NCBI RefSeq assembly: GCF_944388875.1
Contig: NZ_CALXKQ010000028.1
Location: forward strand, 1 to 35,693
DNA length: 35,693 nucleotides
Reading direction: 5' to 3'
Source: an uncultured Brachyspira sp.
Lineage (GTDB): Bacteria; Spirochaetota; Brachyspiria; Brachyspirales; Brachyspiraceae
Made by a program: the position numbers and the translations under genes. Shown in pieces: positions 7,986 to 16,603 of this stretch (positions are counted from its first letter, which is position 1; every line of letters begins with the position of its first letter). The notes under the pieces are model-generated. The model ran no database searches, was not told the origin of the DNA, and saw only the letters and a program-made list of their open reading frames with translations.

Positions 7986-9158
7986 TTATTTTCCTATAAT
8001 TAAACAAGTATTGCTTCCGCCGAAACCAAATGATACGCTCATGCAGTTTTCAAGCCTATCAGCATTAACTTTACCATTTACTAACCTTATCTTCTCAAGA
8101 CTATCATCATACTCACCGTCATATATATGAGGAGGAAGCACATTTTTTTTATTAATGCTTGAAAGAGCAATAAAACAAACGCCAAGCTCCATAGCTCCAG
8201 CAGCTCCTATTGTATGTCCAAATGATGTTTTACTTGAACTGCAGTATATATCAGAAGCATTAACCTTATTAAGAGTAGTACTTTCCATTTTATCATTTAT
8301 CAAAGTACCAGTTCCATGAAGATTTATATAATCTATATTGTCAATATTCATATCAGCTTTTTTTAAAGCATCATTAATGCATTTGCTTGTTGTATTTCCA
8401 TCTATATCAGGGCTTGTCATGTGATGAGAATCAGAATTGCTATTATAGCCTTTAAAATATAAAGCATCTTTAGAATCAATTAAATTATCCCGAGCAAGCA
8501 CAGTAAAAGCAGCACCTTCTCCCAAATTAATGCCGCTTCTGTTTTTTGAAAAAGAATTAGTTTTATTATAATCAACAACTTCAAGAGAATCAAAGCCGTA
8601 AACTACAGTATCCGTTACAACATCAGCCCCGCCTACTATAGCAGCATCTATAACATTGCTTTTTATAAGCTCATCAGCAGCTATAACCGCATTTGAACTG
8701 GATGTGCATGCTGTAGATATTGTAAATGAAATTCCGCTTACATCAAAATACTTCTGAAGAAAATCGCAGCATATATTCAAACTCTGCATTACAAGTATTC
8801 TTCTTTCATCGGAAACAGTACCTTTTAATATATAGTCTTTTGTTTCATCGCTTCCATTTTCGCATGTACCTACTATAACTGATATTCTATTTTTTCCATA
8901 TCTTTTTTTAGCCTCATCAATTATAGGCTTTAACTGATTTACGGCATGCAAAGCCATTTTATTTATTTTATTATTATAAGGATTATCAAGTTCAAAATTA
9001 AAAAAATCATTATCTATTTTACCAAGAAAAAATTTTTTAGCATAATCATTGTTCTCTTTTAATCCATATTCCCCATTAATAAAATATCTGTTATAAAGCT
9101 CTTCTTTATTTCTAGCCAAACAATTAATAATTCCAAAATCCAATAAAAAATTGTGCAT
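7986..9158 (-). CDS. Beta-ketoacyl-ACP synthase (KAS II-like, ApeO-like)
   Basis: A 390-residue condensing enzyme with the full catalytic set: Cys151 in ISTACTSSSNAV, His281 in NLHGTGTLIND, Lys310 and His315 in SSKTSFGHTIGAAGA. It ends with the usual SFGFGGSN glycine-rich loop. It should condense malonyl-ACP with the growing acyl chain. The N-terminal 100 residues are more diverged than in FabF, as in APE-type ketosynthases. GAGGG lies seven bases before the ATG. It is the only active-looking ketosynthase in the operon; the likely partner is the Cys-less protein at 15592-16296. Confidence 0.9.
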   Translation of the reverse strand: MHNFLLDFGIINCLARNKEELYNRYFINGEYGLKENNDYAKKFFLGKIDNDFFNFELDNPYNNKINKMALHAVNQLKPIIDEAKKRYGKNRISVIVGTCENGSDETKDYILKGTVSDERRILVMQSLNICCDFLQKYFDVSGISFTISTACTSSSNAVIAADELIKSNVIDAAIVGGADVVTDTVVYGFDSLEVVDYNKTNSFSKNRSGINLGEGAAFTVLARDNLIDSKDALYFKGYNSNSDSHHMTSPDIDGNTTSKCINDALKKADMNIDNIDYINLHGTGTLINDKMESTTLNKVNASDIYCSSSKTSFGHTIGAAGAMELGVCFIALSSINKKNVLPPHIYDGEYDDSLEKIRLVNGKVNADRLENCMSVSFGFGGSNTCLIIGK

Positions 9159-9241
9159 AAATTAACCCTCTAAATTCAGTATATAATTCTATAAAAAAAA
9201 TGTCAAATAGTTCTTAATACATAAGTAATATACCATATATA

Positions 9242-11524
9242 TTAAACATTTTTTATCAATTTATTAAATTTAAATAGTATTGGAGAAACTATAAATGATG
9301 ATAAAACCCCTATAAATAAAAATAATCCAAAAGATTTTACAGGTATAAAACCGCTGAAAGCCAATGTTCCAAATGATAAAACAGTTGTCATCATGGATAA
9401 AAATACAGCCAAAAATGTAATCTCCTTATCAGCAGCACTGTTGGAGAAGAATATTGCATAATCTATTGATATTCCTATAGAAAGTATTAAAGCGAATATT
9501 GAAAATATATTTATATTAATAGAAAATATAGAATGAATAGATAAGTTTATAAGTATTGACATAATTTGAACTAATATTATAGCTAAAGCCTGCTTCTTAT
9601 TAAAAAATATTATCATTACTATAAATATTATAATATATGCAATTACCGCCATCTTTACAGCAGTTTTTGCCGTATTATCCAATGCATCATTTATTTCTTC
9701 ATTAAGATTAAATATTTTAACATCGCTTGTACTTAATTTTACAGCATTATTATTAGTATCATAATCGCTTGTTGCTATAAGAAAATATTTATTATTATTT
9801 GTAATTATAATCTTTTTTAAATCATTAAAACTAGGCTCTTCTATTATTTTATTTATATCAAGAACTTCATTTTTTATATTTTCAAACTCATTCATTATTT
9901 TATTATAAGAACTTATATTCAAATCAAGAGATTCTATCTGTTCTTTTAATAAAGGCATTAATTTTTCTTCTGTGAGTTTTATATTTTCTCTTTGTTTTTC
10001 TTCTGAATATAAAACTTTTGATATGGCAGTATAATTATTTGTAAAATAATTTTCTATACTCTCTTCTGCATGCAATGCTTTTGATAATGTATCGCCTCTT
10101 GATATGATGATATTTTTTGAAAGAGATGTATTTAATCTTTTATAAACTTCCCTCTCGCTTTCAAGAAGAAAATCAGGAGTATTGTAAAGCTGATTAGCAG
10201 AAAAATTTACTTTAATTCTAGGTATTGCTATTATTGAAATTATGATAACTGCTGCAAAAAGTATAGATACATTTTTTATATTAATTATTTTAACATAGCT
10301 GTTTAATATATTCCTGCTTCCAATCAACACAGACTGTTTTATTTCTCTTTTATCATTTTTAAAAATAATAGGATACATTATATTCACAGTTAAAAATGAA
10401 CTTATAAGTCCAAATATAGAAAATAATGCTATTTGCTTTAATAATGTAAGAGAAGTTAAAGATAATGATAAATAACTTATCACCGTAGTTAAAAAACCTA
10501 ACAGCATACTTGGAAATATTTTTCTTAATACTTCTTTTTTATTTTTTTCATTATACCATTCTGTTATAAAATGTATTGAATGATCTATTGATATTCCTAT
10601 AAGGCTTGTTCCAAACACAAATGTAAATATATGAATAGATCTGAAAAATATTGATGAAAGCAAGAATGCAGAAATACCCGCTAAACTTATTGTACACATT
10701 GATATTATATACGGCTTTACAGATTTGAATATAAATATAAACATAATACAAATAGCTATTAATGATACTATTGATATAATAGTTATCTCTCTCTTTGCAC
10801 TTTTTTGGCTGTAATATGTGTGAATCGGAACTCCTGATATATATGTCTTTACATTATTATTAACTTCTAAATCATTAAGAAATGCTGTAAGGTTGTTAAA
10901 AAAATTATCGCTGTCTATTTTTTGGGGCATATCTATATTGATTAAAATGTTATATTTGTCATTATAATTAATAAATTGTATCGAATCTCTTGACTGTAAA
11001 TTATTATCTGAAACTAAAATTTCATTTATTTTAGAGTTTACAACAAAAAAAGGATCATCTTCAACATTATCAACTATAGGTATAAAAAAAGGAGAGTAAA
11101 AATTTGCAAGAGAATTTTCTGATACAATATAAGCCTCATCATTTAAAAGATAATCTCTTATCTCCTTTGAAAGAAGCTGATACTTATATTTTATCATTAT
11201 GTTTAATACATCATCATAACTTTTGGAATATAAATTAACTAAAACATTAGAATCTAATTTATTTATATATTCTTCTAATTTTAAAGCATTATCTTTTGCC
11301 GTATCAAAATCTTCGCTTTCTATAAATATTTTTACGCTGCTGGAATTTTTTAAAAAGAAATCCTCCAAAGGCTTCTGAAAATCTTTATCTTCAAGAAATT
11401 TAGGTGTTATAGAGAGAAAATTAGTATCTATTTTAGCCGTATTCTCATGCCTTATTATAAATAAAACAACAGCAAATATATGAAAAAATAGCCATAAAAA
11501 TATAAGAGCTTTTCTCCTATTCAA
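9242..11524 (-). CDS. MMPL/RND-family lipid exporter, ApeM-like
   Basis: A 760-residue inner-membrane protein with the two-fold RND layout. One helix sits at about residues 6-23 before a large periplasmic loop (to about 240), then five helices including GTSLIGISIDHSIHFITEW. The second half repeats this: a helix at about 415-435, a second periplasmic loop with a helical hairpin rich in E, K and N, and a final five-helix bundle with LSIGISIDYAIFFSN. The Asp in each GISIDxxI is typical. It starts at a TTG eight bases inside the end of the LolA-like gene, with GAGGAG ten bases upstream; no in-frame ATG occurs before the first helix. With the LolA-like carrier it probably moves the lipid product towards the outer membrane. 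Confidence 0.85.
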   Translation of the reverse strand: MNRRKALIFLWLFFHIFAVVLFIIRHENTAKIDTNFLSITPKFLEDKDFQKPLEDFFLKNSSSVKIFIESEDFDTAKDNALKLEEYINKLDSNVLVNLYSKSYDDVLNIMIKYKYQLLSKEIRDYLLNDEAYIVSENSLANFYSPFFIPIVDNVEDDPFFVVNSKINEILVSDNNLQSRDSIQFINYNDKYNILINIDMPQKIDSDNFFNNLTAFLNDLEVNNNVKTYISGVPIHTYYSQKSAKREITIISIVSLIAICIMFIFIFKSVKPYIISMCTISLAGISAFLLSSIFFRSIHIFTFVFGTSLIGISIDHSIHFITEWYNEKNKKEVLRKIFPSMLLGFLTTVISYLSLSLTSLTLLKQIALFSIFGLISSFLTVNIMYPIIFKNDKREIKQSVLIGSRNILNSYVKIINIKNVSILFAAVIIISIIAIPRIKVNFSANQLYNTPDFLLESEREVYKRLNTSLSKNIIISRGDTLSKALHAEESIENYFTNNYTAISKVLYSEEKQRENIKLTEEKLMPLLKEQIESLDLNISSYNKIMNEFENIKNEVLDINKIIEEPSFNDLKKIIITNNNKYFLIATSDYDTNNNAVKLSTSDVKIFNLNEEINDALDNTAKTAVKMAVIAYIIIFIVMIIFFNKKQALAIILVQIMSILINLSIHSIFSININIFSIFALILSIGISIDYAIFFSNSAADKEITFLAVFLSMMTTVLSFGTLAFSGFIPVKSFGLFLFIGVLSSFIVSPILFKFNKLIKNV

Positions 11525-12095
11525 AATATTTTATCTCCTCAGAAGTTAAATTATTTGATTTGTATAAAACTTTCATTATATATTCTGTTGTACTGCTGTT
11601 TTTAGAATACATTTTTATTTTTTCTATATATCCAGCTTTAGCAAAAGTTACTTCTATTTTTTCTATAATTTTTTTTAACTCATCGGTTTTAGGCGTATAA
11701 ATGGTAATTCCATTTTCACTGATTTGATTAAATGATTCTTTTATAGTTTTTTCATCATAAGTAAATATAGATTTTATTATATTAGCTATTTGAGAAAACA
11801 TAGCATTGTTTGAATCTGCCATAACTTTCTTTTTTCCATTAGGAAGTATCTGCACAACACTCTTTTCTCCCATAACTGTAATAGACTCTTTAGGCTCTTT
11901 TGTAAGCCAGCATATTCCATATCCACCTGCAATTATAAAATCGCCTGATGATTCAAAACTTCTTCCTTTCTGCGTAACTATTTGAGTATATGTGCCTTTC
12001 AATAGTTTAGCATTTTTATATTCTTCATTTATCTGACTGAATAAAAGAGAATAAACAAATAAATTTAATATTATAAACAAATAAATTCTTTTCAT
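11517..12095 (-). CDS. LolA-like outer-membrane lipoprotein/lipid carrier, ApeL-like
   Basis: A 192-residue periplasmic protein with a signal peptide (MKRIYLFIILNLFVYSLLFS, cleaved near residue 20). The body resembles LolA-type half-barrels: LKGTYTQIVTQKGRSFESSGDFII at the start, the GICWLTKEPKESITVMG strand pair, and late alternating strands ITIYTPKTDELKKII and YIEKIKMYSKNSSTTEY. Family members in APE clusters sit beside the MMPL exporter, as here (eight-base overlap), and are thought to carry the hydrophobic product across the periplasm. Sequence identity to true LolA is probably low; the call leans on fold pattern and context. Confidence 0.7.
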   Translation of the reverse strand: MKRIYLFIILNLFVYSLLFSQINEEYKNAKLLKGTYTQIVTQKGRSFESSGDFIIAGGYGICWLTKEPKESITVMGEKSVVQILPNGKKKVMADSNNAMFSQIANIIKSIFTYDEKTIKESFNQISENGITIYTPKTDELKKIIEKIEVTFAKAGYIEKIKMYSKNSSTTEYIMKVLYKSNNLTSEEIKYFE

Positions 12096-12173
12096 GCTGT
12101 ATTATCCAATTATTACTATTTATATATAAAATACAAAAAATATTCAAATTGTAAAAAATCTATATAAATAGTT

Positions 12174-12614
12174 TTAAAATTTATTAAGCTTTTCTATCCT
12201 TTCAATAAAATCTTTAGGACTATTTAAAAAACCTTTTCTAGTTTCTGAATCTATAGGCATCTGCAATGTAGAAGACTTGGATATTATTTTATTATTTTCA
12301 TCATAAAAAGTATATTCTGTTTTCATTCCATTTAAATATTCTGTAATAGCCGTATGTATTCTCACCTTTTGATTCAATTTAATAGAGTTAATATATTTTA
12401 TTTCCAGTTTTACTATAGGCCACATAACACCTTTGGCAGTCATAATATCATAATCATAATCTATAATAGAAAGCATAGCCTCCCTAGCCTGCTCCATAAA
12501 CTTTATATAATTGCCATGCCAAACAACACCCATAGGATCTAAATCATAAAAAGAAGGCTTTATATAATAATCATTCTCTAAATAAATTTTCTTTCTGTTT
12601 GTATTTTTATTCAT
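12174..12614 (-). CDS. Acyl-CoA/ACP thioesterase, 4HBT hotdog family (ApeK-like)
   Basis: A 146-residue single hotdog domain. The diagnostic motif YDLDPMGVVWHGNYIKFMEQARE (residues about 23-44) carries the Asp of 4-hydroxybenzoyl-CoA thioesterase/YbgC-like enzymes. The rest follows the family in length. It would hydrolyse an acyl or aryl thioester, editing or releasing intermediates. GGGGA precedes the ATG and lies within the end of the acyltransferase gene, three bases away, so the two are translationally coupled. Confidence 0.85.
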   Translation of the reverse strand: MNKNTNRKKIYLENDYYIKPSFYDLDPMGVVWHGNYIKFMEQAREAMLSIIDYDYDIMTAKGVMWPIVKLEIKYINSIKLNQKVRIHTAITEYLNGMKTEYTFYDENNKIISKSSTLQMPIDSETRKGFLNSPKDFIERIEKLNKF

Positions 12615-12617
12615 AAA

Positions 12618-13580
12618 CTAATTCCCCTTATACCAAAAATCATGGAAATTATACCACTGATAAGGATATTCTATAGCCTTTTGTTCAATAATAGAGGCAA
12701 ATTCTCTTGTTAATTCCAATATAATTTCATTCTTTCTCTTTCTGTTTTTAAGCTCTTCATTATCTAATTTTATTTTAGAAGAATGTATATAAAAATTATA
12801 TTTCTTTGAAAGTATTCTGTCTTTTTCTCTTAAAGCAAAAAAATAATAAACAGGATATTTAAGCAAAATAGGTATCAAAAAAGCACCGCATGGAAAAGGG
12901 GCTTCTTCTCCTAAAAAATTTATATAATTAACTTTATCAGTTTTGTTTGATGTTCTATCTCCTGCTATTGCAACTATTTCACCATTATTTAATTTATCTT
13001 CTATACTGATAATAGTTTGAGGACCTATATTTGATGCATCTATAAAATCTATAAAAGAATTATTTTTACCCTTACCCATAAATATATTAACGTTTTTATT
13101 AACTCTGGAATCTATTATTATGTTTATTTTATAATTCTTAATTGGGTTTCCTTCATTTATAACCGCCAATGCCTTTAAAAGTTCAATATTGCCTATATGT
13201 GAAAACAAAATTATCATTCCGTTTTTATCATTAAGCAAATTAACAACTTCATCATAATCTTCTTTAGTTTTTACTATCAAATCTTTTATAGGTATATCTC
13301 CATTCCAAGCAGCTATCTTCTCAGCAATAGAAACAACAAATGAAAGCAGATGTTTATAAGAACAGATTAAATTAGACTTTACTTTCTTATTATATTTTGA
13401 CATTCTTTTAAGGTATTCTCTTGAAGCCTTCATTCTATTTTTAGAATAAAAGAAATAAACAATACTAATAGGAATCAAATATATTATAATAAAAGTTCTT
13501 CCTAATACTCTGTAAACAAAGGCAGAAAATAATGCTTTCCACCTATTGCCTATTTCTTTTTCCTCACTCCAATGACTCAT
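12618..13580 (-). CDS. Lipid A-type acyltransferase (LpxL/HtrB-like, LPLAT)
   Basis: A 320-residue protein with an N-terminal membrane helix (TFIIIYLIPISIVYFF, about 29-44). The catalytic HX4E motif is FSHIGNIE with His128 and Glu133. AGDRTSN near 213-219 is the glycerolipid-binding block, and PFPCGAFLIPILLKYPVYYFF matches the late LPLAT segment. It should transfer an acyl group from ACP to a membrane lipid acceptor. In APE loci the comparable domain is the LPLAT half of ApeJ, fused there to a glycosyltransferase; here no glycosyltransferase part is present. GAGG lies nine bases before the ATG. True lipid A assembly is an alternative role, less likely given the neighbours. Confidence 0.82.
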   Translation of the reverse strand: MSHWSEEKEIGNRWKALFSAFVYRVLGRTFIIIYLIPISIVYFFYSKNRMKASREYLKRMSKYNKKVKSNLICSYKHLLSFVVSIAEKIAAWNGDIPIKDLIVKTKEDYDEVVNLLNDKNGMIILFSHIGNIELLKALAVINEGNPIKNYKINIIIDSRVNKNVNIFMGKGKNNSFIDFIDASNIGPQTIISIEDKLNNGEIVAIAGDRTSNKTDKVNYINFLGEEAPFPCGAFLIPILLKYPVYYFFALREKDRILSKKYNFYIHSSKIKLDNEELKNRKRKNEIILELTREFASIIEQKAIEYPYQWYNFHDFWYKGN

Positions 13581-13592
13581 AAGATAAAACCT

Positions 13593-13928
13593 CTAAGCAA
13601 AATAAATTTTACCATCTGAATATTTCTTATCTTCATCATATATTTTAAATGAAAGTATATTATTTAAGTATGTACCTTCAATAATAATATTAGAATTAGG
13701 AAAAATCATATTAACAAATTTTAATTTTAAAAGTTTTTTAACAGAATGATCTCTGCTAAAAATACTTCTATATATATCAAGAGTAATTTTCACCTGAGCT
13801 ATAGCAGGTAAAAGTTTAAAATTTTCAAAATGCCCGTCAAAATAAGCCATTCTTTCATCTATAAAAACTTTTACTCTAAACATATCGGAAGTTTTTTCTT
13901 CTATCTCATAGTCCTTATAATTATCCAA
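13593..13928 (-). CDS. Small FabZ/FabA-like hotdog dehydratase, ApeI-like
   Basis: A 111-residue single hotdog domain. YFDGHFENFKLLPAIAQV (residues about 29-46) is the 'GHF...P...Q' signature of FabZ/FabA dehydratases, with the catalytic His at 33. The start is a TTG one base after the AMP-ligase stop, with AAGGA eight bases upstream; the next Met would remove the first strand. It would work with the ApeP-like protein (7477-7965) in the dehydration step, since APE systems use a pair of unequal dehydratases. Confidence 0.8.
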   Translation of the reverse strand: MDNYKDYEIEEKTSDMFRVKVFIDERMAYFDGHFENFKLLPAIAQVKITLDIYRSIFSRDHSVKKLLKLKFVNMIFPNSNIIIEGTYLNNILSFKIYDEDKKYSDGKIYFA

Positions 13929-13929
13929 C

Positions 13930-15276
13930 TTAATTTCCTTGCATTACAGCATCAAGTGCTTTTCTGTCTATTTTTCCAATCTCTGTTCTTGGAATACTCT
14001 CTACAAAATATATCTTTTTGGGTAAAACAACATTCTCAAAATATCCTTTTAAATACTCTATAACATATCTTTTCATATGCTCTGCATTTCTTTCATTATT
14101 ACTGAGAACTATAAAAGATGCTATATATTCTCTTTTGTCAGATTTGCAGTATATAGTATAACTGTCTTTAAAATGCTTATCCTGAAGTATTTGCCTGTCT
14201 ATCTGCTGTACGCTTATTCTTTTTCCCTCTATCTTCACTATAGAATCTTCTCTGCCTATAAGCTCAAATTCATTTTCATTTTTCATATTAACAACATCGC
14301 CGACATGAATCCAAACATTATCCCCAGTATAGCCAGAACAGCATTCTATACTTCCCTGTTCATCAACTTTTAATTCAACTACACTAAGTCTAGTCCATAA
14401 CTCATTTTCGCTTCTTCTTCTATAAGCCATAGCACCAGCTTCAGTACTTCCGTAAATCTCAGTAACATCAACACCGAATACATCTTTTGCAAGATCATTA
14501 ACCTTCTTCTCTAATAATCCAGTAGATGAAAATAAATGCCAATCTGCTTTTATTTTTAATGAAGACTTATCTATTCTCTTTAAAAAAGCAGGAGTGGTAA
14601 CTATAGTGATCTTTTTATACTCAGAAAAATTATTAATAGTTTCTAAATAATTAATTCTATTATCTAAAGATTTCAATTCAAGCATATAAGGAACTAACAT
14701 AGCAAAAACAAAACCATAACTATGATAATGAGGAACTGTATACAAAAATATAGAGTCTGCTATCTCATCTTTAAATTGATTAACTATCTTCAAAGCCTCA
14801 GCTTCAAATTGTTTTAATGTTTTTTCTATAAGTTTAGGATATCCAGTAGAGCCTGATGTATAAAAATTAATATTAATATTTTCATCTATAGTTGTTTCTT
14901 TAAGCAGATCAAACCATTTATCATTGCATTCGCTTGAAAACATCTCATCCAAGTTTACAGCTGATTTATTAGTATCAGATATATATACCATAGAATTATC
15001 CAATATACTTTCAACATATTTTGGACTATTATTATTAAGTACATTTACTCTCTTTTTAAGAATAAAACCTGCAGCTGTAACTGCAATAAATCTATAGGCA
15101 TCCTCTATAAATATAGTAATGGTATCCTCTTTGAATTTAGATATATATTCTAAACTTCTTACTATATCATTAATAAAATCTTTATATTTTACAGAATCTT
15201 TATTTTCTTTATGAATAAGAAAAATATCTTCTGAATCTTTTAATAAATAAAAATTTGTATTGCTTAATTTTCTCAT
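13930..15276 (-). CDS. AMP-dependent acyl/aryl-acid ligase, ApeH-like
   Basis: A 448-residue member of the ANL adenylating family, shorter than the usual 500-550. The P-loop is YTSGSTGYPK (140-148), then EIYGSTEAGAMAYRR in the middle and GREDSIVKIEGKRIS before the mobile C-terminal domain. The catalytic Lys lies in IPRTEIGKIDRKAL. It should activate a carboxylic acid as adenylate and load it onto CoA or the ACP encoded three bases upstream. In APE loci this enzyme primes the chain with an aryl acid; since no ammonia-lyase is present here, the substrate may be imported or aliphatic. The ribosome site is weak, consistent with coupling to the ACP gene. Confidence 0.88.
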   Translation of the reverse strand: MRKLSNTNFYLLKDSEDIFLIHKENKDSVKYKDFINDIVRSLEYISKFKEDTITIFIEDAYRFIAVTAAGFILKKRVNVLNNNSPKYVESILDNSMVYISDTNKSAVNLDEMFSSECNDKWFDLLKETTIDENININFYTSGSTGYPKLIEKTLKQFEAEALKIVNQFKDEIADSIFLYTVPHYHSYGFVFAMLVPYMLELKSLDNRINYLETINNFSEYKKITIVTTPAFLKRIDKSSLKIKADWHLFSSTGLLEKKVNDLAKDVFGVDVTEIYGSTEAGAMAYRRRSENELWTRLSVVELKVDEQGSIECCSGYTGDNVWIHVGDVVNMKNENEFELIGREDSIVKIEGKRISVQQIDRQILQDKHFKDSYTIYCKSDKREYIASFIVLSNNERNAEHMKRYVIEYLKGYFENVVLPKKIYFVESIPRTEIGKIDRKALDAVMQGN

Positions 15277-15279
15277 ATA

Positions 15280-15540
15280 TTATTTATGCTCTGAATTTTC
15301 TCTTATGTATTTAGCCAATGTTGCCACAGAATAAAAATGCTGTTTATTATTTTCTTCTATATCCGAAAAACTTATATTGAATTTCTTTCTTATAGCAACC
15401 CCTATCTCTAAAGCATCTATAGAATCAAGACCTAATTCATCACCGAATAAAGGAGCATCAGTATCTATATCATCTATTGTCATGCCTTCTAAATTTGCCG
15501 CCTCTATTACTATTTGTTTTATTTGCTCTTCAATACTCAT
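15280..15540 (-). CDS. Acyl carrier protein, ApeE/ApeF-like
   Basis: An 86-residue four-helix carrier. The phosphopantetheine Ser40 sits in ELGLDSIDALEI, close to the universal DSLD/DSID motif. AAGGAG is well placed before the ATG. It follows the ketosynthase-like gene by 51 bases and precedes the ligase gene by three. APE clusters normally have two ACP genes; only this one is seen here, so either one ACP serves the whole pathway or the second is elsewhere. Confidence 0.92.
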   Translation of the reverse strand: MSIEEQIKQIVIEAANLEGMTIDDIDTDAPLFGDELGLDSIDALEIGVAIRKKFNISFSDIEENNKQHFYSVATLAKYIRENSEHK

Positions 15541-15591
15541 TTTATAAATCTCCTTTAAATTTATTTTATATAAATCTATAAAAATATAGAA

Positions 15592-16296
15592 TCACTCTTT
15601 TATTAATTCGATTTTTCCCAATTTTAAATTAGGAGTATCTGTTGATATAAATTTAATAAAATCTATAATTGAATTTTCATCTTTTTTAATATTGCTGTCA
15701 ATGATATTAATATTTATATCAGCATCCTCCGTAGAAATAATACATGAAAATGCAAAAGAATAGTTTGTATCTTTTGATATTGTTTCATAACTATCAGGCA
15801 GTTTTTCATCGGCTATAATTATAAGTGCCTTATTATGCTCAGAAGTTTTTAAAAAAGAAATAGCCTGTAAAAGAGCTGTATCAATAAAATTATCATAACA
15901 TGTAACAGCAATTGCTCTTTCATGGTTATGATAGAATATTGTAAGCTGTGCTGCTGCTGTATTAAAAACAGAAAAACTAAAATTGGCAGGAGAAACTTCA
16001 TGTTCTGTAACTATTTTTTTGGATATATTGTACTGCTGTTTTATTTCTCCGTATTTTGATACAAAAAATATAGGAATTTGATCATTTTCTTTTAAGATAT
16101 CTTTCACAGCCTCAAATGATAATTTAGTTATTTGACTAAGTCTTCTCTTTTGTGCTCTTGGTATAAAATCCAAATCAGGATTAGTTTCTCCGTAAGAAAT
16201 ATTTATATTTTCATTTAAATTATCTAATATAAATTTTTTATCTATATTAGGGGCAAAGAAATCCCAATCTAATACTTTAAAACATAAACCCGACAT
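15592..16296 (-). CDS. Ketosynthase N-terminal-like protein, chain-length-factor-like (ApeC-like)
   Basis: A 234-residue first gene of the operon. It resembles the Ketoacyl-synt_2 (coronafacic acid synthase-like) family: the opening DWDFFAP, RAQKRRLSQITKLSFEAV, and VFNTAAAQLTIFYHN, which stands where an active ketosynthase has its TACTSS nucleophile. The Cys is absent (Thr/Ala instead) and no HGTGT or FGH motifs follow, so it cannot condense on its own. It probably pairs with the active ketosynthase at 7986-9158 as ApeC pairs with ApeO. AGGA lies seven bases before the ATG. Confidence 0.8.
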   Translation of the reverse strand: MSGLCFKVLDWDFFAPNIDKKFILDNLNENINISYGETNPDLDFIPRAQKRRLSQITKLSFEAVKDILKENDQIPIFFVSKYGEIKQQYNISKKIVTEHEVSPANFSFSVFNTAAAQLTIFYHNHERAIAVTCYDNFIDTALLQAISFLKTSEHNKALIIIADEKLPDSYETISKDTNYSFAFSCIISTEDADININIIDSNIKKDENSIIDFIKFISTDTPNLKLGKIELIKE

Positions 16297-16338
16297 AGCT
16301 TTCCTAATATAAAAATCATAGTTTAATCTTTATATTAA

Positions 16339-16366
16339 ATTATACTAAATTATACTATAAAGTCAA
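16339..16366 (-). promoter_or_regulatory. Promoter of the polyene-like operon
   Basis: On the minus strand TTGACT (16361-16366), a 16-bp spacer and TATAAT (16339-16344) lie about 45 bases before the first gene. The sequence around the -10 is tandemly repeated (AAATTATACT twice, giving a second TATAAT at 16349-16354). It diverges from the MerR-type promoter about 160 bases away. Confidence 0.6.
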
Positions 16367-16523
16367 CTATTAATAATATATCAAATATGCATAAAAATTA
16401 ATAAATTACTATATATATTTAATACTTTTTAATTATATAAATATATAATACATAAGTATTTGATATAATATTATAATAAATTAAACTATAATAATAATTC
16501 TGTTAATATTTTTAAGTTATATA

Positions 16524-16554
16524 TTGACATTGGAGTGCACTCCAATGATATAAT
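16524..16554 (+). promoter_or_regulatory. MerR-type promoter and operator of the regulator gene
   Basis: TTGACA (16524-16529) and TATAAT (16549-16554) are separated by 19 bp, the over-long spacer typical of MerR-activated promoters. The spacer holds a perfect 18-bp palindrome, ATTGGAGTGCACTCCAAT (16529-16546), very close to the CTTGGAGT-N2-ACTC-type box known for NmlR/AdhR regulators. It lies 50 bases upstream of the MerR gene, so autoregulation is expected. Confidence 0.88.
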
Positions 16555-16603
16555 AACCAATAATTAATAGTTATAAATACTTAAATTTTTAAGGAGATAA
16601 ATT

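Noticed and set aside
7966-8007. TTG start for the ApeP-like dehydratase
   Set aside because: The added residues overlap the ketosynthase gene and are hydrophobic without family support; the ATG at 7965 begins at the conserved domain.
6735-16296. Ordinary fatty-acid synthesis (fab) operon
   Set aside because: No fabD, fabH, acc or plsX genes occur, whereas exporter, LolA-like carrier, ligase and Cys-less KS partner do.
16297-16603. Direct control of the polyene-like operon by the MerR-type regulator
   Set aside because: The operon promoter has a normal 16-bp spacer and no palindrome; the box lies about 160 bases away within the divergent promoter.
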